Assembly (NCBI GenBank): GCA_045576735.1
Contig: JAZNGZ010000011.1
Location: 1 to 54,166 of the forward strand
Direction of reading: 5' to 3'
Origin: RGIG4079 sp045576735
GTDB lineage: Bacteria > Bacteroidota > Bacteroidia > Bacteroidales > Muribaculaceae
DNA length: 54,166 nucleotides
Shown here: piece after piece, positions 34,120 to 42,799 of the stretch
Layout: each line of letters starts with the position of its first letter
How positions within the stretch are numbered: position 1 is the first letter of the stretch
The notes under the pieces: model-generated
What the model was told of the DNA's origin: nothing
The model's input: the letters and a program-made list of their open reading frames with translations, nothing else
Databases searched by the model: none
Translations under genes and position numbers: made by a program

Positions 34120-35877
34120 TTATTTCACAATAACCTTGCGAGTTGTGCCGTCGCTCATTTTTATGATGTTTATGCCATTAGTAGGCTCTGTAAGTTTGCG
34201 ACCATAAATATCATAGCGAATCACCTCTACAGCATTATTGTCGGCTTCGATATCTTCAACCCCTGCGATTTCTTGAATGTTTGTGAATTTACTCCATTCA
34301 CGAGCCGATGAATAACTGTCATAAGCTCCTTCGGGTACTTCAAGTAGGGCATCATAAGAGCCTTCAAATACACCATTTCCATTGCACCAAGGAGGAGTCA
34401 TATTGAGTGATACTATTGATGTTAATGTACACCCATAGAACGCTTCAGAACCAATATCGGTAAGAGAACTTCCTAAAGTTACTTTTCTTAAGTTATAGCA
34501 ATCGCTAAATGCTCGCCCTCCAATTTTTTCAACTGAATTAGGGATAACAATTTCGGATAAAATGCTACAATAACCAAAAGCATTAAACCCAATAGAATAG
34601 ATTGAATTAGAAAGATTAATTTTGGTTAATCCATTGCAAAGAAGAAACGCATAATCTCTAATTTCTGTAACTGAATTTGGAATGTCTATTGAGGTCAAAC
34701 CTCCACAGTTATAGAACGCATGGTCACCAATAATATTAATTGAGTTTGGAAGTTCTATTGATTTTAAGTTATAGCAATTGTAGAAAGCATTGTCGCCAAT
34801 ATTACTAATCGAATTACCTAAAGAAACAGTTTCTAAGCTTGTGCAGTTTTTGAAAGTAGAACGGGAAATATCAATAGTAGAGTTGCCGATATTTGCCGAT
34901 TTCAAACTTGTACATCCATCAAATGCATTATTTTCAAGTCTAACAACTGAATTTGGAATGTCAATGCTTTTTAATTTAGAACAATTGTAGAAAGTCCAAC
35001 TGCCAATATCTGTAACAGAATTACCTATTGTTACCGACTCTAAATTAGAGCATCCGTTGAATGCTGAAACACCGATAGTAGTTACCGAGTTGGGAATTGT
35101 AATGTTAGCCAAACTTTTGCAATCTTGGAATGCTTGTTCATCAATTTCTATGACCGAATTTCCTATAGAAACATCTTTCAATCCTAAACAACCAGAAAAT
35201 GCATAGTAGCCAATTTTAGTAACAGAGTTAGGAATTGATATTGACGATAAGTTTTCACAATAACTAAATGCTGCATCTCCAAGATATGCAACCGAATTAC
35301 CCAAATCAGCCGATTTTAATCCTTTACATTCATAAAATGCGTAGTCCCCAATAGTTTCAACAGAATTAGGTATGGTTAATTCAGTAATGTCGGCAAATTT
35401 GTAAAATCCTTTGTTGATAATTAAGCGAGTACCATCTTTTATCGTTAATGCACCTGTTGGCGCAAATCCCTTACAGCCTACACAGCAATCATCTAAATAC
35501 AACACTCCGTCGGGCTGACTATTAAACCACGCTGTATTATAGAATGCAAAATCACCGATTTTAGTGATTGTTTTTGGGATGCTAATAGATGTAACTCCAG
35601 TGCAATTATAGAATGTATAGGCGTCAATGCCAATTACTGAAAAAGTAATGTCCTCAACGGTGACAGTAGATGGAATTACAATATCTCCACTATATTCGTT
35701 TTCGTAATAGTAATATTCAGCACCTTGATATGTAACGCATGCCGTTTTATCAGTTTGAGAAATAATTTTGTAATAAATCCCATCGACTTCAAAGTTGTGA
35801 GCCAATGATTGTAGGCATGTGGTTAGCATTAGCGAAATTGTTAGCAATGCTTTTGAAATAATTGATTGCTTTTTCAT
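34120..35877 (-). CDS. BspA-like leucine-rich-repeat surface protein with sorting-type C-terminus
   Basis: 585 residues from the ATG at 35877; the longer open frame to 35946 adds a tail that is not signal-like. Signal peptide MKKQSIISKALLTISLMLTT (cut near LAHN). Then about 18 tandem TpLRR units of 23 residues (consensus SITIPNSVTEIGDYAFYNCS..L), each with the YAFYNC-type core. The last 45 residues, from GVEDIEADN through YDIYGRKLTEPTNGINIIK, match type IX-type C-terminal sorting domains, so it should be surface exposed or secreted and bind host or microbial partners. The upstream G(9) tract could vary expression. Confidence 0.88.
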   Translation of the reverse strand: MKKQSIISKALLTISLMLTTCLQSLAHNFEVDGIYYKIISQTDKTACVTYQGAEYYYYENEYSGDIVIPSTVTVEDITFSVIGIDAYTFYNCTGVTSISIPKTITKIGDFAFYNTAWFNSQPDGVLYLDDCCVGCKGFAPTGALTIKDGTRLIINKGFYKFADITELTIPNSVETIGDYAFYECKGLKSADLGNSVAYLGDAAFSYCENLSSISIPNSVTKIGYYAFSGCLGLKDVSIGNSVIEIDEQAFQDCKSLANITIPNSVTTIGVSAFNGCSNLESVTIGNSVTDIGSWTFYNCSKLKSIDIPNSVVRLENNAFDGCTSLKSANIGNSTIDISRSTFKNCTSLETVSLGNSISNIGDNAFYNCYNLKSIELPNSINIIGDHAFYNCGGLTSIDIPNSVTEIRDYAFLLCNGLTKINLSNSIYSIGFNAFGYCSILSEIVIPNSVEKIGGRAFSDCYNLRKVTLGSSLTDIGSEAFYGCTLTSIVSLNMTPPWCNGNGVFEGSYDALLEVPEGAYDSYSSAREWSKFTNIQEIAGVEDIEADNNAVEVIRYDIYGRKLTEPTNGINIIKMSDGTTRKVIVK

Positions 35878-36264
35878 AATGAAATCGTATTTAGTAGTTA
35901 TTGTTTCAAATTTATATACTATAATTTGAGTTGTACCATCGCTCATTCTTCTTTGTCATTATAACTATATGAAGATTTTTAAACGAAGATTTTCAACAAA
36001 GTTTGGAATTAGAATGGTGAAAAACAAAATATTAACGAGAAAAATGTGAAAAATAAACATCCTTTAACATAAATGGGGGGGGGTAATAAAAATTAAGATT
36101 TTGATACATTTTTGCATATATTTATACATTTAAAAGTGGTATATTGAATTTGTAAAATCAAATACTTTTATGCAAAACTATAGCCATTTATGCAAAATGC
36201 ATCATTTTTTAGTTTACAATTAGTTTACAATTTATGAATATGGGGGCTTATTGCGTCTTGTAGG
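35878..36264. other. 387-base upstream region of the LRR gene
   Basis: Contains a G(9) tract, and at 35905-35946 minus a piece encoding MSDGTTQIIVYKF, which resembles the end of the LRR protein itself (MSDGTTRKVIVK). That suggests leftover DNA from a former neighbouring copy. The rest is AT-rich. Confidence 0.55.
36075..36083. repeat. Homopolymer G(9) tract upstream of LRR gene
   Basis: Nine G followed by TAATAAAAA, about 198 bases ahead of the LRR start. Same length and strand as the tract at 32796; the flanks also look alike (TTAAC...TAAAT before, TAA...AAAATT after). Confidence 0.85.
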
Positions 36265-37491
36265 TTACGTAAATGAGAGAGATGATGTGTTTTTTGCGAT
36301 TGATTCGGCTACTTGGCGCACTTGCTCGGGAGTGATGGCGTTGATGCGGTCGAGTACTTCGTCGTTTGATGCCACATGGTTGTGGTAGAGCATTGAGCGG
36401 CCGGTGGTGATGGCTGCTTGTTCGCGGTTTTCCGAAGCCACGATAAGTTGGCCGAGGTATTGTTTCTTGGCGGCCTCTATCTGTTTTGATGTGAGGGCTT
36501 TTGATGCTAATGTGTCGAGTTGGTTTATAACCAATCTTCGGCAACGATTGAGGTCTTCGTGGTCGCAACCAAAGTATATGGCGAAAGCGCCGCTATCGGT
36601 AAACATCGCCGATGACGCTTCCACGGTGTATACTAATCCACGGCGTTCACGAAGTGAAATGTTTAGCAATGAATTCATACCCGGACCGCCAACTATGTTG
36701 GTGAATAGGGCGGTGGGGTAACGCTGCTCGGAATACATGCCTTCAATGCGGCTGCCTATTATTGTGTGGCATTGGTGGTTGCCAAGGTCGCGTTTGATGT
36801 CAAATGTGGCCACTTTAGAGGGAATAACGCGATTAATAGGCGCTAATTGGTTGGAGTGTGAGCCAAAATGCTTTTCTGCAATTTTAAACACTTTTGAAGG
36901 CCGTTCACTTCCCATATAGAAAAACACCATGTTTGGTGCAGTGTAATAGCGGGCAAGGTAGTTGCGACACACTTCGGGTGTGAATGTGGCAATAGTGTCG
37001 GTTGTGCCGAGGATATTATGACCGAGCGATGAACCGCCAAACATCAAATCTTCAAAATCGTCAAACACCGCTTCTGATGGGCTGTCGAGATACGAGTTTA
37101 TCTCGTCGGCCACTACTTCGCGCTCTTTGTCGAGCTCGTTTGCCGGGAATTGTGACGAAGTAACGAGGTCGGCAATAAGGTCAATGGCCCGGATGAGGTT
37201 GCCCGAAGGGAAAATCGAGTATAGCATCGTTTCTTCCTTGGTGGTGTAGGCGTTGAGTTCGCCTCCCACAGCCTCCATGCGGTTGATTATGTGCCATGCG
37301 CGGCGGTGCGATGTGCCTTTAAATATGGTGTGCTCCACAAAGTGAGCCAATCCATAATGTTCGATAGCTTCATCGCGACTGCCCACGTTGACAGCCACTC
37401 CACAATATTCCACTCCCGACCGTGCTTGGCGATGCACGATGCGAAGTCCGTTGGCGAGTGTGTGATATGAATAGATGTTATTGTCGGCCAT
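36265..37491 (-). CDS. M16-family zinc peptidase (processing-peptidase-like)
   Basis: 408 residues. The inverted zinc motif HxxEH is visible in GLAHFVEHTIFKGT near residue 50, and the third ligand is in EREVVADEINSYLDSPSEA about 75 residues on. The C-terminal half has the usual inactive domain pattern GPGMNSLLNISLRERRGLVYTVEASS. It has no signal peptide, so probably cytoplasmic. The last gene of the rpoN operon, 8 bases after ispG. Physiological substrate unknown. Confidence 0.9.
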   Translation of the reverse strand: MADNNIYSYHTLANGLRIVHRQARSGVEYCGVAVNVGSRDEAIEHYGLAHFVEHTIFKGTSHRRAWHIINRMEAVGGELNAYTTKEETMLYSIFPSGNLIRAIDLIADLVTSSQFPANELDKEREVVADEINSYLDSPSEAVFDDFEDLMFGGSSLGHNILGTTDTIATFTPEVCRNYLARYYTAPNMVFFYMGSERPSKVFKIAEKHFGSHSNQLAPINRVIPSKVATFDIKRDLGNHQCHTIIGSRIEGMYSEQRYPTALFTNIVGGPGMNSLLNISLRERRGLVYTVEASSAMFTDSGAFAIYFGCDHEDLNRCRRLVINQLDTLASKALTSKQIEAAKKQYLGQLIVASENREQAAITTGRSMLYHNHVASNDEVLDRINAITPEQVRQVAESIAKNTSSLSFT

Positions 37492-37499
37492 AGCAGTTG

Positions 37500-39320
37500 T
37501 TATGCGGGGTCAACCCAGTCCCCTTCCGATTTTATGAGTTCGATAAGTCGGGGTATTGCCTCATCGGTGGGGATATTCTTTTCTATACAAGTTTTGTTTT
37601 TATATAGGCTCACTTTGCCTACTCCTGCACCCACATATCCATAGTCAGCGTCGGCCATTTCGCCGGGGCCGTTCACAATGCACCCCATCACACCTATTTT
37701 CAATCCTTTGAGGTGTGCAGTGGCTTCTTTCACAGCTTTTACTGTTGATTGTAGGTCGAAAAGAGTGCGACCGCAACCGGGGCATGAGATATATTCGGTG
37801 CGAGAAATGCGCAAACGTGCCGCTTGCAATATGCCAAACTCCAATCGTGCCACTGTCGCAGCACCTACTTGTGGCGCTTGGAGCCATATGCCATCGTGAT
37901 TGCCGTTGAGCAATATCGCTCCCAAATCGGCTGCCGCCATGATTGTTACATCATCGGTGGCACAGTCATAAGCCATGCGCATCACGATAGGATTTTTTAG
38001 TCCGTGTTGGGTGAACGCATGCGCAAATGCTTGCATTTCGCCCGGTGCGTTGATGTGTGTGCTATGAAGCACTATCGCCACGTTTTCGTCAACCACTGGA
38101 GCCACCTCGTCGATAGGCGTTGCGGCATTGACTTCGAGGAATTTTATAGGCGCATTGCTGCCCTTTATTGCGTCACGTTGTTGCCATGTGAATAGTTGGC
38201 GATATTCTGTTGGTTCACCGGTGAATGGCACGATGATTTTATCGGCGTCCACACCGGCTGGTATATTTCCGTCGGTGATATAGAAATAATCGGGGGTGCA
38301 ACCATCGGCATACTTTTCGGCATATCCGTTGGCAATAACGATGGGTAGCACATTGCCTCCAATGTTGCCCACAGCGTCGCTTGCTCGGCGTGAGGGCGAT
38401 TCGTAGCAGTAGCCGTCGTAATATTCGCCGTTAATGGCGGGGGCGTTTTCGCGTTGAGCGATATAGTCGACCAATGCTTTAGCCACCGGTATTTCATATT
38501 CGGGTTCTTCGCTGAGTGATACCCTTATTGTGTCGCCAATCCCTTCGGCAAGCAATGTGCCAATGCCAACGGCCGATTTCACACGACCATCTTCGCCGTC
38601 ACCTGCTTCGGTGACACCCAAGTGCAGTGGGAACATCATTCCCTCTTGCTCCATTGCCACAACCAATCGGCGCATCGTTTCAACCATTATCACGGTGTTT
38701 GATGCCTTGATTGAGATTGCAACGTTGAGGAAGTCGTGAGCCACACACACACGAAGGAATTCCATCGCCGATTCCACCATGCCGGCAGGGGTGTCGCCAT
38801 AGCGGCTCATGATGCGGTCCGATAGCGAACCGTGATTCACACCTATGCGTATGGCAGTGTTGTTCTCACGGCAAAGGTCGAGAAACGGCACTAATGTGGC
38901 TTCGATTTTCTTTATCTCGGCGGCATATTCTTCGTCAGTGTAGGTGAATTGTTGGAATGTGCGACCGGGGTCAACGAAATTGCCCGGGTTGATGCGCACT
39001 TTCTCCACCACTTGAGCAGCGGCAAATGCCGCGCGAGGGTTGAAGTGTATATCGGCTACCAATGGAGTGTCGATGCCTCGATTACGGAGTTGCGCTTTGA
39101 TGTTGCCGAGGTTTTCGGCTTCGCGCACTCCTTGGGCGGTGAGGCGTATGAAGGCGGCGCCTGCTTGGGCTATGCGCTCACATTGAGCCACCGACCCTTC
39201 GGTGTCCATCGTAGAGGTCGATGCCATTGATTGAAGCCGAATAGGGTAGTCGCTCCCCAATGGAGTGCCACCGATATTTACCGCTACCGTTTTGCGACGA
39301 TTATAGTTGAATATGCTCAT
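37500..39320 (-). CDS. ispG: 4-hydroxy-3-methylbut-2-enyl diphosphate synthase, long form
   Basis: 606 residues. It converts MEcPP to HMBPP in the MEP isoprenoid pathway. The N-terminal barrel has RLQSMASTSTMDTEGS and VRINPGNF. The C-terminal iron-sulfur domain has EYISCPGCGRTLFD and KIGVMGCIVNGPGEMADADYG, giving three cluster cysteines. The extra domain in the middle (about 280-480) accounts for the length, as in other Bacteroidetes, Chlamydiae and plants. Lies 13 bases after purE and 8 before the M16 gene. Confidence 0.95.
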   Translation of the reverse strand: MSIFNYNRRKTVAVNIGGTPLGSDYPIRLQSMASTSTMDTEGSVAQCERIAQAGAAFIRLTAQGVREAENLGNIKAQLRNRGIDTPLVADIHFNPRAAFAAAQVVEKVRINPGNFVDPGRTFQQFTYTDEEYAAEIKKIEATLVPFLDLCRENNTAIRIGVNHGSLSDRIMSRYGDTPAGMVESAMEFLRVCVAHDFLNVAISIKASNTVIMVETMRRLVVAMEQEGMMFPLHLGVTEAGDGEDGRVKSAVGIGTLLAEGIGDTIRVSLSEEPEYEIPVAKALVDYIAQRENAPAINGEYYDGYCYESPSRRASDAVGNIGGNVLPIVIANGYAEKYADGCTPDYFYITDGNIPAGVDADKIIVPFTGEPTEYRQLFTWQQRDAIKGSNAPIKFLEVNAATPIDEVAPVVDENVAIVLHSTHINAPGEMQAFAHAFTQHGLKNPIVMRMAYDCATDDVTIMAAADLGAILLNGNHDGIWLQAPQVGAATVARLEFGILQAARLRISRTEYISCPGCGRTLFDLQSTVKAVKEATAHLKGLKIGVMGCIVNGPGEMADADYGYVGAGVGKVSLYKNKTCIEKNIPTDEAIPRLIELIKSEGDWVDPA

Positions 39321-39333
39321 CGAGTTGATGCTA

Positions 39334-39840
39334 TTAGTTGGCTTTGAATTTATATTTTACGTTTTTGAGGTCGTCGTTTGCCTTAACGATTTTCTCTGAG
39401 AGAGTGGCGCGATATTCGGCAAAACGAGCTGCGAGCGCTTCATCGCTGAGGGCGAGGATTTGCACTGCCATCACAGCGGCATTCATGCCATTGTTGATGC
39501 CCACTGTTGCCACAGAGATGCCGGGAGGCATTTGCACGATTGAAAGCAACGCGTCGACACCGTCGAGAGTGGAGTTGATGGGCAAACCAATCACGGGTAG
39601 CGGAGTCATTGCCGCGATAACACCGGGAAGGGCAGCTGCCATGCCTGCTGCTGCGATAATCACTTTGATGCCGCGACCTTGAGCGTTGCGCGCAAACTCT
39701 TCCACTTCGCCGGGAGTGCGGTGAGCCGAGAGTGCGTTCATTTCAAATGGCACTTCCATTTGGTCGAGGAATTTCGCTGCTTTTTCGAGAATGGGAAGGT
39801 CAGAGGTGCTTCCCATTATGATGCTTACTACTGGTTTCAT
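39334..39840 (-). CDS. purE: N5-carboxyaminoimidazole ribonucleotide mutase PurE
   Basis: 168 residues. It moves the carboxyl group on carboxyaminoimidazole ribonucleotide during purine synthesis. MGSTSDLPILEKAAKFLDQM, the catalytic His in SAHRTPGEVEEF and IAAAGMAAALPGVIAAMTPLP are present, and GINNGMNAAVMAVQILAL closes the fold. Third gene of the rpoN operon; 22 bases from the PAP2-like gene and 13 from ispG. Confidence 0.95.
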   Translation of the reverse strand: MKPVVSIIMGSTSDLPILEKAAKFLDQMEVPFEMNALSAHRTPGEVEEFARNAQGRGIKVIIAAAGMAAALPGVIAAMTPLPVIGLPINSTLDGVDALLSIVQMPPGISVATVGINNGMNAAVMAVQILALSDEALAARFAEYRATLSEKIVKANDDLKNVKYKFKAN

Positions 39841-39862
39841 CTTATTATATTTATTTTTGATA

Positions 39863-40699
39863 TTAATTTGTTATTATTGAGAGGAAATACACCCACATAA
39901 AACCATTGAGGGTGCCTGCCGCCACTTGTCCTAAGGTGTGGTGGCGAAGAATGAGACGAGAGGTGCACACCAATCCGGCAAAGAGAATTACTAGTGACAC
40001 GACTGGGGTGAAATCAAACAATACATAACCACTTGTCCACATACTCATAACCAATGCCACAAGTCCGCCCATGGCTGCACCATGCGCACTGATTTTCCAT
40101 TTTATGTTGATTAACGCCGAGGTAATGGCTGCAGCGCCACCGCCTACTAAAAATCCTATAACCCATCGAGGTGTACTTATTTGGGATAGGTACACCATGC
40201 TTATGGTGTAGGTTAAAATCGTTACAATATAGGGTTTAAGACGTTCACTTTGGTTGTTGACGCCTATGTCCGACAATTTGCCACGAGTATAAAGATTCCA
40301 TATATATAGCCCGGGTACAGCACATGTGAGGATAAAAATTACCGACGATGCGATTAGTCGTGTATTGAGCGATGACATAGCGGCAATATAGGAGAGATTA
40401 AACGCAATGAGTATGCCATAAGTAGGAACTAGAAGTGGCGAGAATATAAAAGATATACATCGGGCAATAAATCTCATTACTTGATTTTCCTCCTCGTCGT
40501 GAAGAGGTTGAGTGGCACCATCACGTTCACCGATGGGTTGTGCATTGGTCGACAACTCCTCGGCAACTCTCACCATTTTTACATCTTTGAGCAAGTCGGG
40601 TATCGGCTCTTGGCTTTCGTCAACAACGTTATCGACTTGATGATTTAAAGTGTCATCAAGATTGTTGTGGGTGGGTAATGTATCGTTGTGGTCACTCAT
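39863..40699 (-). CDS. PAP2-like membrane protein
   Basis: 278 residues. A long hydrophilic acidic N-terminus (about 1-75) is followed by roughly six or seven helices. KISAHGAAMGG and SRLILRHHTLGQVAAGTLNG match the second and third motifs of type 2 phosphatidic acid phosphatases (PSGH and SRxxxxxHxxxD), but with SAHG in place of PSGH and Gln for the usual Asp. The first K-x6-RP motif is not seen. It may therefore be a diverged lipid phosphatase or an inactive relative. Second gene of the rpoN operon. Confidence 0.72.
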   Translation of the reverse strand: MSDHNDTLPTHNNLDDTLNHQVDNVVDESQEPIPDLLKDVKMVRVAEELSTNAQPIGERDGATQPLHDEEENQVMRFIARCISFIFSPLLVPTYGILIAFNLSYIAAMSSLNTRLIASSVIFILTCAVPGLYIWNLYTRGKLSDIGVNNQSERLKPYIVTILTYTISMVYLSQISTPRWVIGFLVGGGAAAITSALINIKWKISAHGAAMGGLVALVMSMWTSGYVLFDFTPVVSLVILFAGLVCTSRLILRHHTLGQVAAGTLNGFMWVYFLSIITN

Positions 40700-40713
40700 T
40701 TCAATCAGTGGTG

Positions 40714-42162
40714 TTATAATTCTTTCCTTAGTCGAGCCACCGGTAATCCCAGCTTTTCGCGATACTTGGCTACCGTGCGACGAGCAATATCGTAGCCCTT
40801 CTCTATTAGGATTTTTGTTATAGCCTCGTCGCTCAATGGCTTGTTTTTATCCTCTTCGGCTATAATCTCTTTCAACACGGCAAGGATTTCGTGCGACGAA
40901 GTGTCGTCATCCTCCTTGGGGCGCTCGTTGAAAAACAGTTTCAACGGATAGATGCCGCGTTGCGTCATCACATATTTGCCGGCAGTGGCACGCGATATGA
41001 CCGAAAGGTCATGTCCGGTGATTGCCGATATGTCTTTCAATATCATGGGGCGTATTCGGCTTTCGTCGTCGGTTATGAAAAAGTCGTGTTGTAGTTTTAC
41101 GATTGCTTTCATCACCTTGTAAAGCGTTTCTTGGCGCATCTTTAATATCTTAATGAAGCCGTTGGCCTCGTCACGTTTTTGTTTTATAAATGTGGCGGCC
41201 TCGCGTTGGCTGCGGCTGGCATTTGAAGGCACTTCGCCGGCACTTTCCGAGAATGTCTCCTCGATTTGTAGCTCAGGTATGCGGTTGAGTAGGGTGAGGG
41301 TGATATTGCCATTGTCGGGGTCGGTTTCAACGCTGAAATCGGGAATGATGTGGCGAGTGCGATCGCTGCTTCCTCCGGTAATCTGACTGCCGGGCTTGGG
41401 ATTGAGCGATGTGATGATGCCCATTGCATCCTTTAGTTGTTCATCGGTTATCCCTAGTAGGCTTCTCATGCGATTGTAATGCTTTTTTGAGAATAAATCA
41501 AAATAGTCCTCGATGATTTCAGTGGCAATTTTTACTGACCGTCTCTCTTCTTTGCGTTTTAACTGCAACAAAAGACAATCACGCAAGTCGACAGCGCCCA
41601 CTCCGGCAGGGTCAAGGCTGCGCACCACTTCGCTCACGCGTTTCACATCGTTGAGGCTAACATCGAGACCTACATTAAACGCCAAGTCATCGCTTATTGC
41701 AAGTAAATCGCGAGTGAGATAGCCGTTGTCGTCGAGGTTCCCTATGATATATTGAGCTATCGACAAATCAATGTCGCTCAAATCATATTCCATCAACTGC
41801 CCCTCAAGCACCTCAATAAGGGTGTCGCCCATGTCAACGGCGATAGGTTCATAATATTTGTCGTCGGCGCTATGGTTGCGGGCTTCAAGACGATAGGAGG
41901 GGATGTCGTCCTCATCGCGATAGTCGGCACGCTGAATATCTTCGGCACTCTCATTAAATGTTTCCGAAGAGTCTTCGGTGAGATTGTTGGTATGGTCCTC
42001 ATTGTCGGCTTGCTCCAACGCCGGATTTTCATCGAGTGCGCGGTGCACCTCATCTTCAACCTCCGGCCCGGTCATCTCAAGCATACGCACAAACTGCACT
42101 TGCAACGGTGTGAGCCGTTGCTGCAATTTCTGTTCGGTCGACAACCTCAATCCTTCTTCCAT
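40714..42162 (-). CDS. rpoN: RNA polymerase sigma-54 factor RpoN
   Basis: 482 residues. The N-terminal activator-interaction region starts RLSTEQKLQQRLTPLQVQFVRMLEM, then an acidic linker, the core-binding region with DLRDCLLLQLKRKEERRS, an HTH region, and the C-terminal RpoN box in ARRTVAKYREKLGLPVARLR, which contacts the -24 element. First gene of a five-gene operon. No sigma-54 activator gene is in the window. Confidence 0.95.
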   Translation of the reverse strand: MEEGLRLSTEQKLQQRLTPLQVQFVRMLEMTGPEVEDEVHRALDENPALEQADNEDHTNNLTEDSSETFNESAEDIQRADYRDEDDIPSYRLEARNHSADDKYYEPIAVDMGDTLIEVLEGQLMEYDLSDIDLSIAQYIIGNLDDNGYLTRDLLAISDDLAFNVGLDVSLNDVKRVSEVVRSLDPAGVGAVDLRDCLLLQLKRKEERRSVKIATEIIEDYFDLFSKKHYNRMRSLLGITDEQLKDAMGIITSLNPKPGSQITGGSSDRTRHIIPDFSVETDPDNGNITLTLLNRIPELQIEETFSESAGEVPSNASRSQREAATFIKQKRDEANGFIKILKMRQETLYKVMKAIVKLQHDFFITDDESRIRPMILKDISAITGHDLSVISRATAGKYVMTQRGIYPLKLFFNERPKEDDDTSSHEILAVLKEIIAEEDKNKPLSDEAITKILIEKGYDIARRTVAKYREKLGLPVARLRKEL

Positions 42163-42196
42163 ACTACTAAAATTGCACCTTTACAATATTACACCA

Positions 42197-42204
42197 CAAA
42201 AATA
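42197..42204 (-). promoter_or_regulatory. Candidate -7 box of the rpoN operon
   Basis: On the minus strand TATTTTTG matches TAnnTTTG, 35 bases ahead of the rpoN ATG. The -33 element is weak. Confidence 0.45.
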
Positions 42205-42307
42205 ACAAAAACTTTCGACACCATGAAATAAATGAAAAATGAAAGAGAAAAATAAAAGAGGAATGACAGGGTGTGAGGCATTGCATTGGTGGTGTTTTTG
42301 ACGCATA

Positions 42308-42348
42308 AAAACAACAAAGATGCAATCGAGGGGATTGCATCTTTGTTA
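42308..42348 (-). terminator. Terminator after the ferredoxin gene
   Basis: AACAAAGATGCAATC pairs exactly with GATTGCATCTTTGTT around a short GAGGG loop, 23 bases past the ferredoxin stop; A and T runs lie on both sides. Confidence 0.85.
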
Positions 42349-42370
42349 TAACTTTTCTTCTGTGTTACTA

Positions 42371-42541
42371 TTATTCGCCTGGAACGATAGCTTCGCTAGG
42401 ACAGTTGTCAGCGCAAGTACCGCAGTCGATACAAGTATCAGGATCGATAGTGTAGATGTCACCTTCAGAGATTGCTTCAACAGGACAAGCAGGAAGACAT
42501 GTGCCACAAGCAACACAGTTGTCAGTAATTACGTAAGCCAT
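42371..42541 (-). CDS. 2[4Fe-4S] ferredoxin
   Basis: 56 residues, encoded from ATG 42541 to TAA 42371. It starts MAYVITDNCVACGTCLPACP, giving CxxCxxCxxxCP, and the second motif is CIDCGTCADNCP, so eight cysteines hold two clusters. It is a classic clostridial-type electron carrier, likely serving pyruvate:ferredoxin oxidoreductase or similar cytosolic enzymes. Monocistronic, with its own promoter and a strong terminator. Confidence 0.95.
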   Translation of the reverse strand: MAYVITDNCVACGTCLPACPVEAISEGDIYTIDPDTCIDCGTCADNCPSEAIVPGE

Positions 42542-42587
42542 AATAAATTAAATTTAGATATTATACGAATTAAATGTTTTACCCCCA

Positions 42588-42595
42588 CAAAAGTA
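42588..42595 (-). promoter_or_regulatory. Promoter -7 box of the ferredoxin gene
   Basis: On the minus strand TACTTTTG fits TAnnTTTG, 46 bases ahead of the ATG. Confidence 0.6.
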
Positions 42596-42799
42596 ATGTT
42601 TTTTTATAAAACAATATAATTTTATGGGAAGTTTTTTCTAAAAAATAATTGTAAATGATATTAATTGTCGGTTTATGAGAAAGATATCATTTTGTGATAT
42701 TTCACATCTCCCTTTAGTACACTCCTATATTTAAAAAAGAAGGTGCGCCAAACCCAATTTGGCACCCCTTCTATGTCTATTGCAAAGTTAAATTTCCCT

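Noticed and set aside
34440..35610. Regular spacing of about 69 bp that might be read as a CRISPR or DNA tandem array
   Set aside because: It is the coding pattern of 23-residue leucine-rich repeats; the spacing is a multiple of three and the units differ.
42320..42619. A plus-strand frame of 99 codons
   Set aside because: It is antisense to the eight-cysteine ferredoxin gene, which is clearly the real one.
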